Origin: Enterococcus sp. DIV1094
Lineage (GTDB): Bacteria > Bacillota > Bacilli > Lactobacillales > Enterococcaceae
DNA: 64,000 nucleotides
NCBI RefSeq assembly: GCF_017316305.2
Contig: NZ_CP147250.1
Coordinates: 1,322,001-1,386,000, forward strand
Reading direction: 5' to 3'
Shown here: positions 58,228 through 64,000 of the stretch, piece after piece
Layout of the letters: every line of letters begins with the position of its first letter
Numbering within the stretch: position 1 is the stretch's first letter
Notes under the pieces: generated by a model
The model's input: only the letters and a program-made list of their open reading frames with translations
Database searches by the model: none
What the model was told of the DNA's origin: nothing
Translations under genes and position numbers: made by a program

Positions 58228-59181
58228 ATGAAGAAAATAGTTTTAGGATTTTTAGTCATGGCATCATTAGGATTAGCTGCATGTGGAAATAACGAAGCAC
58301 AAACGAGTGAAACAACAGCATCAAGCGCCGTAGCAACAGATTCCAAGTTAACAGTCAAAGACAGTAATGGTGAATCTGTCGAAGTGCAACAAAACCCTGA
58401 GAAAGTCGTGGTATTCGATAATGGCTCTCTAGATACATTGGATGCGTTAGGTGTGGGAGATAAGGTAGTAGGTGCTGCAACTAAAAATCTTCCTGCGTAC
58501 TTAGAAAAATATCAAGAAGTTGAATCTGCGGGGGGCATCAAAGAACCTGATTTGGAAAAAATCAATGAGATGCAACCAGATTTGATCATTATTTCAGGTC
58601 GTCAAAGAGATTATCAGGAACAATTGAGCCAAATCGCGCCAACGTTATTTTTGGCGCTGGACTCAGAAAAACCTTGGGAATCAATGCAAGAAAATGTGAC
58701 AACATTAGGAAAAATCTTCGATAAAGAAACAGAAGCAGATGAAAAATTAGCAGATCTTAACGAAAAAATCACTGAAGTAAAAGAAAAAGCGAGTGCGCTT
58801 GATCAGACAGCTTTAGTCACTTTAGTCAATGAAGGCCAGCTTTCAGCTTACGGATCAGGCTCACGTTTCGGATTAGTTCATGATTTATTTGGGTTTAAAC
58901 AAGCAGATGATCAAATCGAAGCATCTACGCATGGTCAAAGTGTTTCTTACGAATATGTTTTAGAGAAAAATCCTGGAATTTTATTTGTGATCGACCGTAC
59001 GCAAGCAATTGGAGGAGACACAAGCAACGATAACGTCGCTGCGAATGAACTAGTGGCGCAAACAGATGCCGGTAAAAATGATCAAGTGATTTCATTGCAA
59101 CCAGACGTCTGGTATTTGAGCGGTGGTGGACTTGAATCAATGAATTTAATGATTGAAGACGTGAATCAAGCGTTAAAATAA
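58228..59181 (+). CDS. Siderophore-binding lipoprotein (YclQ/FatB/CeuE type)
   Basis: 317 aa. Lipoprotein signal peptide MKKIVLGFLVMASLGLAAC (lipid Cys19), Ser/Thr/Ala-rich linker, then a class III helical-backbone binding domain (VVVFDNGSLDTLDALG, EPDLEKINEMQPDLII). Family members bind catechol or mixed siderophores. GAAGGAG precedes the ATG. No siderophore synthesis genes nearby, so scavenged siderophores are the likely substrate. Confidence 0.93.
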   Translation: MKKIVLGFLVMASLGLAACGNNEAQTSETTASSAVATDSKLTVKDSNGESVEVQQNPEKVVVFDNGSLDTLDALGVGDKVVGAATKNLPAYLEKYQEVESAGGIKEPDLEKINEMQPDLIIISGRQRDYQEQLSQIAPTLFLALDSEKPWESMQENVTTLGKIFDKETEADEKLADLNEKITEVKEKASALDQTALVTLVNEGQLSAYGSGSRFGLVHDLFGFKQADDQIEASTHGQSVSYEYVLEKNPGILFVIDRTQAIGGDTSNDNVAANELVAQTDAGKNDQVISLQPDVWYLSGGGLESMNLMIEDVNQALK

Positions 59182-59249
59182 CTCTCCAGTGAATAACTAA
59201 GAAAATGAACCTGGGACATTAGAGCCCTTGTACACCCTAAAACTGAATA

Positions 59250-59363
59250 AAAGGTGATGCAGAAGTAGCTCCTATAGAAATAAGCGTGAACCCCCAAAAA
59301 TTTGAAGAAAAATTTTCGGGGGTTCACGCTTATTTCTCGGAGCTGAGGATTTCTGTACAACTT
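59250..59363. repeat. Long inverted repeat between siderophore operon and small-gene pair
   Basis: A perfect 20-bp core (AGAAATAAGCGTGAACCCCC, 59276-59295, with 59318-59337) continues inward through an A/T stem and outward imperfectly through GCTCC and CAGAA to about 59250/59363, giving arms of about 45 nt. It can end both converging transcripts but has no T-run next to the core. The size and symmetry also fit a dispersed intergenic repeat. Confidence 0.6.
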
Positions 59364-59366
59364 CAT

Positions 59367-59489
59367 TTAATGGGTGATTGTTTGATCGTTAGGAAAATCC
59401 AGTGTCAGGGTAAATTCATTATCAACTTCATACGGGTCGATTCGCGGTGTTGGGTCATGGAAGAAGTGAGCAAGCCATTGTCGAAACAT
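59367..59489 (-). CDS. 40-residue protein, unknown
   Basis: MFRQWLAHFF...DFPNDQTITH. A near-perfect ribosome site (AAAGGAGG, 8 nt before ATG) and coding-like composition make it real despite its size. N-terminal half aromatic and amphipathic, C-terminal half acidic. It lies 67 bp downstream of the 98-residue gene on the same strand, probably cotranscribed, and ends beside the inverted repeat. Not recognised. Confidence 0.6.
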   Translation of the reverse strand: MFRQWLAHFFHDPTPRIDPYEVDNEFTLTLDFPNDQTITH

Positions 59490-59556
59490 AAGATCGCCTC
59501 CTTTGATTTGACTCAAGGATACAAGGCGAACCTTAGAGAAAGCTTAAAGCTTAAAT

Positions 59557-59853
59557 TTAAGCGTGTGTTTCAGCTAATGGTTGATAATTAACGATTTTGA
59601 CTTGACGATAAAAGTCAGCTGGCAGTTTTGTCCAGCGTTTCAAGAGCTGATAAAAATAGCTTTCTTCTGCTTTGATTTTGTATTCACTTAGAATCAAGCC
59701 AAAGTAATTTGGTTTCTTCTTCGCTAATTTATGATAGATCGACAGTGCTTTTTCTTTGTCTTCATCAACGAATAATGTTTTCACTTCGATGTATGAACCT
59801 TCAATATTTTGTGTTTCTTCAATAAAGTAAATACTCTTTATATACTCTGCCAT
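59557..59853 (-). CDS. 98-residue protein, unknown
   Basis: 98 aa, MAEYIKSIYFIEE start behind CAGGAGG on the minus strand. Soluble, Lys/Glu-rich, with SIYHKLAKKKPNYFGLIL in the middle; no membrane segment. Predicted alpha/beta. A plausible promoter lies upstream. I do not recognise a family. Confidence 0.7.
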   Translation of the reverse strand: MAEYIKSIYFIEETQNIEGSYIEVKTLFVDEDKEKALSIYHKLAKKKPNYFGLILSEYKIKAEESYFYQLLKRWTKLPADFYRQVKIVNYQPLAETHA

Positions 59854-59882
59854 CTTCTTATCCTCCTGTACTCATTTACTTG

Positions 59883-59911
59883 ATAAAATAACTTTACAGA
59901 AAAATTGTTAA
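59883..59911 (-). promoter_or_regulatory. Possible promoter of the small-gene pair
   Basis: Minus-strand TTAACA, 17 bp, TTTTAT. Confidence 0.4.
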
Positions 59912-60010
59912 TAAATCGTGAACAAAAAATTATTCTTTTTCAGGGATTGTTTAAGTTTTTTCGCTTTTTTATGTATGAAATGTTATTTTAAGACAAAGTT
60001 AAGATTTAGC

Positions 60011-60039
60011 TTGCTTCTTTTCGTGAACTTCGATAAAGT
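60011..60039 (+). promoter_or_regulatory. Promoter of the acetyltransferase gene
   Basis: TTGCTT (60011-60016), 17 bp, TAAAGT (60034-60039). Confidence 0.5.
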
Positions 60040-60065
60040 AATTTAAAACAATTGAAAAGGTAGGG

Positions 60066-60650
60066 ATGCACATGGAATTATTGATCAATCGAAACTTGGT
60101 ATTTGCTGAAAATCGTGTGATAGAAACGGAACGTTTAATTTTAAGACCAGTTGCACTAGAAGATTCAGAGGATATATTTGAATATGCCCATGATGAAGAA
60201 ACATGTCGCTTCGTTTTCCCTCGCCATCAGTCAATTGAAGATACAAAAATCAATGTGGCCAATTTTTTTATGACGGCACCACTTGGGAAGTATGCCATTG
60301 AATGGAAAGAAAACGGGAAGATGATCGGTACGATCGATTTGCGGATACAAGAAGGCGATGATACGGGTGAACTAGGTTATGCGTTAAATAAAAAGTATTG
60401 GGGAAAAGGAATCATGCCAGAAGCCGGAAAAGCCCTAATTGATCTTGGTTTTGAAAAGATGGGACTCGTAAGGATTTTTGCTTATTATAATATAAAAAAT
60501 AGTAAATCAGGTCGAGTGATGGATAAGCTAGGGATGAGAGAAGAAGCTGTGATCCCTGATGCGAAACGCGAAAAAGGAGAACTCATTTCAATGGTTCTTA
60601 AAGGAATTACCCAAAAAATGTGGTTAGAAAGTAAACAAAAAACAAGTTAG
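60066..60650 (+). CDS. GNAT acetyltransferase (RimJ/RimL-like)
   Basis: 194 aa. ETERLILRPVALEDSEDIFEY near residue 20-40 opens the GNAT fold, and GELGYALNKKYWGKGIMPEA (about 105-124) is the acetyl-CoA-binding motif with the RimJ/RimL pattern. Substrate unknown (protein N termini or small molecules). ATG 60066 or 60072 could start; AAAAGG and GGG sites fit either. Confidence 0.9.
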   Translation: MHMELLINRNLVFAENRVIETERLILRPVALEDSEDIFEYAHDEETCRFVFPRHQSIEDTKINVANFFMTAPLGKYAIEWKENGKMIGTIDLRIQEGDDTGELGYALNKKYWGKGIMPEAGKALIDLGFEKMGLVRIFAYYNIKNSKSGRVMDKLGMREEAVIPDAKREKGELISMVLKGITQKMWLESKQKTS

Positions 60651-60697
60651 TTGCAACTTCATGCAAAAATCATTAAGCTGAAACTGAGGTGATTAAG

Positions 60698-61057
60698 ATG
60701 GAATTTATCGTATCAAAAGAAGCAGAAGAACTGCTTCGTAGAAAAGTGAATGAGAATGAACAATTATTGCTGGATGTAGAAGACGGAGATGGACCATTTG
60801 CAAATAGCCGAATCACTTGCCAAATCGATACTTCTTTTCGTCTGATTATTGTAAACAAAGAGACATCAGCAGATTTGAGCTTATATTCTGAAGTAGTTGA
60901 TACTCAAATGGGACCAATAAAAATCAAGAAAAGTGCGTTAGTTTATTTAGATAATCCGACAACTTTAGCGGTAGAACCAACTTACAAGAGTCTACAACTA
61001 AAAGGTCCTGGAGGAATCATCAAAAACAATGTTCAAATCGTTACATCAAATATTTAA
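60698..61057 (+). CDS. HesB/IscA-fold protein lacking the cysteine triad
   Basis: 119 aa from ATG 60698, 8 nt after GAGG. The sequence pattern (IVSKEAEELL at the start, DGDGPFANSRITC, the NPTTLAVEP turn) fits the iron-sulfur cluster biosynthesis family branch found in Lactobacillales. It has one Cys (about residue 47) instead of the three needed for A-type Fe-S carriers, so a classical cluster carrier role is doubtful. It lies 18 bp before the phosphoesterase gene. Confidence 0.7.
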   Translation: MEFIVSKEAEELLRRKVNENEQLLLDVEDGDGPFANSRITCQIDTSFRLIIVNKETSADLSLYSEVVDTQMGPIKIKKSALVYLDNPTTLAVEPTYKSLQLKGPGGIIKNNVQIVTSNI

Positions 61058-61075
61058 GATTTAGAAGGAAAACGT

Positions 61076-61972
61076 ATGGGGAATTTAGCAATCATCAGTG
61101 ACTTACATGTCGATATCAATCAATTTGGTGAGGCTGAATTACTGATTTTATGGAACGTCTTACAACAAAAAAAGATTACTCGGCTACACTTGGCTGGTGA
61201 TACTGCCAATAAAGTAGATCGCTGTGTCGCTGTCGCTGAATTTTTTGCAGAGCGGCTACCGACGACTTTTCACTTTGGGAATCATGAGTTAGCCGATGTC
61301 ACTGGTGAAGCGATGATCAGTCATTTTCCAGATGCGCATTTTTTGAATGAACGCTATATCCCACTAAACGAAGATACCGTATTATTAGGTATCAACGGTT
61401 GGTATGATTACCAATTTTCAGAAGAAACAGACGTGAATAAAATCGTTCGGATGAAGCGTTTATACTGGTATGATCGTTTGATCGAACGAGAAGGCACGGA
61501 TTTAGAAGTGAATGAACGAGTATTGGAAGCGACAAGATCCTTATTGGATACTTTGCGTAAAAAGAATTTAAATGTGATCTTATCGACGCATTTTGTTCCG
61601 AAACAAGAGTTCATTGTTTACCAAAATGCTCCTTATGAACGGTGGAACCAACTCAACGCGTTCTTAGGATCAGCTTCATTTGGGCAATTACTGGATCAAT
61701 ATGACAATCTTCAACAAGTTGTGTTTGGCCATACGCATCGGCGATTTGAGGATAAATCCCTTCAAGGAACGACGTATAGTTGCCGTCCTTTTGGCTATTA
61801 TTACGAATGGCAATTGACGCGGGATTTCATCAACGAGTATCAATTGATTGATCGCTACAACCCAATGAAATTGCGTGTATTATTGCGTACCCATCGTCCA
61901 GAATTTAAGGAGTACCAATTGCAACATTTAAAACAAGAGTTTGAACAAGCGTTAACAGTGATTGCTTACTGA
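61076..61972 (+). CDS. Calcineurin-like metallophosphoesterase
   Basis: 298 aa. Metal motifs in order: SDLHVD (Asp9, His11), GDTAN (Asp42), GNHE (Asn69, His70), STHF and FGHTH. Cytosolic, no signal peptide. Similar to YpbG-type phosphoesterases; substrate unknown. GAAGGA precedes the ATG. Probably cotranscribed with the HesB-like gene. Confidence 0.9.
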   Translation: MGNLAIISDLHVDINQFGEAELLILWNVLQQKKITRLHLAGDTANKVDRCVAVAEFFAERLPTTFHFGNHELADVTGEAMISHFPDAHFLNERYIPLNEDTVLLGINGWYDYQFSEETDVNKIVRMKRLYWYDRLIEREGTDLEVNERVLEATRSLLDTLRKKNLNVILSTHFVPKQEFIVYQNAPYERWNQLNAFLGSASFGQLLDQYDNLQQVVFGHTHRRFEDKSLQGTTYSCRPFGYYYEWQLTRDFINEYQLIDRYNPMKLRVLLRTHRPEFKEYQLQHLKQEFEQALTVIAY

Positions 61973-61980
61973 GAATGTGA

Positions 61981-62019
61981 AGCCCCCCAGTGTCATCGAA
62001 ACTGACACTGGGGGGCTTT
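61981..62019. terminator. Bidirectional terminator phosphoesterase / relBE
   Basis: AGCCCCCCAGTGTCA (61981-61995) with TGACACTGGGGGGCT (62003-62017), loop TCGAAAC; T-run on the plus strand. Lies between convergent genes. Confidence 0.93.
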
Positions 62020-62029
62020 TATGTATTTT

Positions 62030-62326
62030 TTATCGTCCCAATCTTTTCTCAGCTATTGTATAGACTTCATTATCTGAGCGTCTACCAATTGCTATGATTT
62101 CAATTATTTCTATACCAAAATTTGATTCTCTAAATATAACTCTTAATCCTAAACGCTTATGTTTTAGTTTTCTACAGTCTTTTAATTTTCCACGTAATTG
62201 TTGCCCGGTTTGCATCCCATGTAACTCTATTTTCATAAAAGATTTGAGGATCTGTTGTTTTTGACTATTATCGAGCTGTTGAAAATCTATTTTTGATTTT
62301 TCTGTTAATTTTACTTCATAGATCAT
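62030..62326 (-). CDS. RelE/ParE family toxin
   Basis: 98 aa from the ATG overlapping the antitoxin stop (ATGA at 62326-62323); an ATG two codons earlier is also possible. Small basic protein, KLTEKSKIDFQQL start, GLRVIFRESNFGIEIIEIIAIGRR core and a C-terminal basic tail, the RelE mRNA-interferase/ParE fold. Coupled to the RelB-type antitoxin upstream, the normal order for this family. Confidence 0.85.
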   Translation of the reverse strand: MIYEVKLTEKSKIDFQQLDNSQKQQILKSFMKIELHGMQTGQQLRGKLKDCRKLKHKRLGLRVIFRESNFGIEIIEIIAIGRRSDNEVYTIAEKRLGR

Positions 62327-62571
62327 TCCCATTCATCCTTGATTTCCGCTACCTTATTTCGCCAATCCTGCCCAGCAACTTCATCGATCGTGTAATAACT
62401 TGTTGTCGAAAGCTCAAAAGGAATCTTTTTTTTCTTGGCAATTTGCTTAAAATAAATCGTAATTGCTGTCGTGTAATCTAGCCCTAAATCAGATAATAAA
62501 CTACCAACTTCTTTTTTCAATTCACTGTCTAAATTGATACTTAATCGTTCTTTTGTCTTATTTGTGTCCAT
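62323..62571 (-). CDS. RelB/DinJ-type antitoxin
   Basis: 82 aa. N-terminal ribbon-helix-helix DNA-binding part (RLSINLDSELKKEVGSLLSDLGLDYTTA...), C-terminal acidic toxin-binding part (VAGQDWRNKVAEIKDEWE). It should bind the operator upstream and repress the pair, conditionally on toxin level. Confidence 0.87.
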   Translation of the reverse strand: MDTNKTKERLSINLDSELKKEVGSLLSDLGLDYTTAITIYFKQIAKKKKIPFELSTTSYYTIDEVAGQDWRNKVAEIKDEWE

Positions 62572-62611
62572 AGTAAGTTCAGCCCTCTTTTTTTGTGCTA
62601 TTTATGCACCT

Positions 62612-62641
62612 ATTGTACACCTGTTTGGAGATGTGTACAAT
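62612..62641 (-). promoter_or_regulatory. relBE promoter embedded in its operator
   Basis: ATTGTACAC (62612-62620) and GTGTACAAT (62633-62641) are perfect inverted repeats 12 bp apart. Read on the minus strand the same bases give TTGTAC, 17 bp, TACAAT, so each arm holds one promoter box. Binding of the antitoxin would block both. A GTGC/GCAC pair lies just downstream (62595-62609). Confidence 0.82.
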
Positions 62642-62708
62642 AAGAACATTCTTTTTTTGCACTATTGATGAATAAAGAAAAAAATTCTCCCAACGAACGA
62701 ACACGCTG

Positions 62709-62737
62709 TGTTCTTATATTCATAGGTGTTTTATAAT
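62709..62737 (+). promoter_or_regulatory. Possible promoter of the second relB-type gene
   Basis: TGTTCT, 17 bp, perfect TATAAT (62732-62737). Confidence 0.5.
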
Positions 62738-62776
62738 TAATATATCTATCGAATAAAGCAAAAGGAGGGGAACATT

Positions 62777-63046
62777 ATGGCAACAATTACAGTTCGTGTG
62801 ACAGAAGATGAGAAAAAATTTTTGGATGAAATGGCTAAATTTGAAGGAAAGAGTCTATCTGATTTACTTAAAACAAAAACATTAGATGCTTTAGAAGATA
62901 CCTATGATGCAAAAATAGGAGATTTGGTCTATGAAGAATATTTGAAAGATAAAAAGTCGAGTGATTTATCTGTCATTTTAGAGAAGTATGATATAGGTGA
63001 AAAAATGATTTACTTGGTAAATACAATAGCCATCTTCGATAAGTAA
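62777..63046 (+). CDS. RelB-family antitoxin (DUF6290 type) fused to toxin start
   Basis: 89 aa behind AAAGGAGGGG. Ribbon-helix-helix start MATITVRVTEDEKKFLDEMA, then the YDAKIGDLVYEEYLKDKK family block. Homologues end shortly after residue 73-76; here residues 77-89 (MIYLVNTIAIFDK) look like the N terminus of the RelE partner. A run of six A before that ATG suggests a one-base insertion that removed the usual ATGA overlap and joined the frames. Antitoxin function may survive. Confidence 0.8.
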   Translation: MATITVRVTEDEKKFLDEMAKFEGKSLSDLLKTKTLDALEDTYDAKIGDLVYEEYLKDKKSSDLSVILEKYDIGEKMIYLVNTIAIFDK

Positions 63047-63251
63047 ATAAGAAAACTAAAGAAATTTGAAGTAACAACTTATTATAAGATGATTACATAA
63101 ACATAAACAGATCAAAGGCATAAAAAATTCTATAAATACAGGTGGGTGACGATACAGAACGGAAAATTATCGCGTCATTACAAAGATTGATGATGAGCAG
63201 TTGATTGTTTTAGCATTAGAAGTAGGACATAGAAAAAATATATATCTATAG
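63005..63251 (+). pseudogene. Eroded RelE-family toxin
   Basis: N-terminal piece MIYLVNTIAIFDK, then TAA (63044), then IRKLKKFEV in the same frame. The C-terminal piece RYRTENYRVITKIDDEQLI..LEVGHRKNIYL ends at TAG 63249-63251, the classic RelE C terminus, preceded by TGA where Trp is expected. The middle of the toxin is missing. At least two nonsense changes plus a deletion. Confidence 0.75.
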
Positions 63252-63262
63252 TAGCATCTACT

Positions 63263-63294
63263 CCGAAGTGAATTTTTGTACACTTCGGTTTTTT
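63263..63294 (+). terminator. Terminator after the relBE relic
   Basis: CCGAAGTG/CACTTCGG 8-bp stem, 10-nt loop, T6 run. Confidence 0.88.
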
Positions 63295-63297
63295 GTA

Positions 63298-63669
63298 TTC
63301 AAAGCTCTTTTCAATGAATTTTGTATTTTTGAATATGTACGTGTCAGGCTAACTGTGCAGGGAACGCCGTATAAAAATGATCTAGGTAATGCAGATTTCA
63401 CACTGAATATGAACTTTTCTTCATGCGACACAAAAATTAATCCATAGGATGAAATTAGTCTCGAATATCCAAATGAAACAGTGAGCTTAACTGGAAAATA
63501 TGGATATCAAGGGAGAGTTGTTTATTCTAGTAAGCATGATGGCTCAATAATGCTTTGTCCTGTATCAAGTCATTTTCAACAACCGGAGAACCCAGATATT
63601 TTAAAGTAAGAAGAACAGAAAATACTTGATAATGCACAAAGGGTAAACATACCAACTAGGGTTCCTTGA
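63298..63669 (+). pseudogene. Eroded ORF, possibly from a secreted or lipoprotein gene
   Basis: One frame is coding-like across about 370 bp (VRLTVQGTPYKNDLGNADF, then NETVSLTGKYGYQGRVVYSS, then NIPTRVP) but is broken by TAG at 63445-63447, TAA near 63607 and ends in TGA at 63667. There is no start codon or ribosome site. The Gly/Tyr/Asn-rich beta-like composition suggests an exported protein. Family not recognised. Confidence 0.5.
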
Positions 63670-63766
63670 GAGATTCAGTTCTTGATTCGTGCAATGAATA
63701 TTTCCAACTGAGTCTACAAAAGAAAATAGCATATATCAACTTTTCGTGTCTTGTTTTACCAAGTCA
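63670..63766. other. Gap with no gene
   Basis: AT-rich, no supported feature. Confidence 0.4.
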
Positions 63767-63812
63767 AATACAAAAGCACCTCATTCAAAAAGAATAAAGG
63801 TGCTTTTGTATT
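63767..63812. terminator. Terminator of the edge membrane protein
   Basis: AATACAAAAGCACCT (63767-63781) pairs with AGGTGCTTTTGTATT (63798-63812), 16-nt loop. It lies just past the stop of the minus-strand gene at the window edge and works in either direction. Confidence 0.75.
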
Positions 63813-63815
63813 GAT

Positions 63816-64000
63816 TTATCTAACCGAGAGTTTATTCCGATTTTTAATAAAGATAAAACTTATCACACCAACCGCAAAGAGTACCAAGCCAAAAAGTAAA
63901 GTATGAGCGGTGCCAATTGGATAAGGTGCAATCTGACCTTGATTCAAAGCAAGTAGCGAAAGATAACCAATCAACATAGAAATTGGCATAAAGGAAATTC
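63816..64000 (-). CDS. Membrane transporter, C-terminal part (runs off window)
   Basis: Last 61 codons of a minus-strand gene. Two hydrophobic helices (FMPISMLIGYLSLLA and HTLLFGLVLFAVGVISFIFI) and a basic tail KNRNKLSVR before TAA. Looks like the end of a polytopic transporter; the family cannot be told from this part. Confidence 0.65.
   Translation of the reverse strand, partial: ISFMPISMLIGYLSLLALNQGQIAPYPIGTAHTLLFGLVLFAVGVISFIFIKNRNKLSVR

Noticed and set aside
59286..59591. Plus-strand ORF of 101 codons after the siderophore operon
   Set aside because: Its start lies inside the long inverted repeat, it lacks a ribosome site and it is antisense to the 40-aa gene, which has a strong one.

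Overview
The window is chromosomal DNA of a low-GC Gram-positive coccus, almost certainly Enterococcus. The gene content and protein sequences look like the E. faecium/hirae/durans side of the genus rather than E. faecalis. Support comes from the str-S10-spc-alpha ribosomal cluster in Firmicutes order with strong AGGAGG ribosome binding sites, GTG and TTG starts, a zinc-type S14, bifunctional GshF, a LAC-type Opp system and an Asp23-type protein next to FakA. The genus is confident; the species is not.

Layout. 0.1-1.5 kb: a serine-recombinase-like protein and rpiA, both on the minus strand. 1.6-6.4 kb: str operon (rpsL, rpsG, fusA, tuf). 6.6-6.9 kb: a small membrane protein. 7.1-21.4 kb: S10, spc and alpha operons, including secY, adk, infA and rpoA, running into ecfA1-ecfA2-ecfT-truA (vitamin ECF transporter and pseudouridine synthase) at 21.6-24.9 kb. 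24.9-27.6 kb: a YfhO-family membrane protein on the minus strand. 27.8-27.9 kb: a candidate small RNA. 28.05-34.2 kb: rpmB (minus), then an Asp23-like gene, fakA, recG, plsX and an acyl carrier protein gene (fatty acid activation and phospholipid entry). 34.6-40.5 kb: oppDFBCA peptide importer. 40.8-43.5 kb: a DUF1430 membrane protein and its ABC ATPase. 43.6-49.8 kb: rnc-smc-HAD phosphatase-ftsY. 50.0-52.4 kb: gshF.

From about 52.4 kb the character changes from core to accessory. First comes a graveyard of a type VII (LXG) polymorphic toxin: an LXG N-terminal domain with an internal stop, toxin C-terminal tails, an intact SUKH-type immunity gene, a second probable immunity gene and further fragments. 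A yueI-like gene (minus) follows, then a Fur-box-controlled catechol-siderophore importer of the YclNOPQ/FatDC-CeuD type (55.5-59.2 kb). After that come a long inverted repeat, two small unknown genes (minus), an acetyltransferase, a cysteine-poor HesB/IscA-like protein, a metallophosphoesterase, an intact RelBE toxin-antitoxin pair whose promoter is embedded in its operator, a RelB-type antitoxin whose RelE partner is eroded, an eroded unknown ORF, and the 3' end of a membrane protein at the window edge.

Most of the window is housekeeping translation, secretion and chromosome machinery. The points most worth a second look are the recombinase homologue lacking essentially its whole catalytic set, the palindrome-flanked small-RNA locus at 27.8 kb, the overlapping terminator/anti-terminator-like hairpins between rplQ and ecfA1, the toxin-immunity graveyard, and the eroded RelBE copy beside an intact one.
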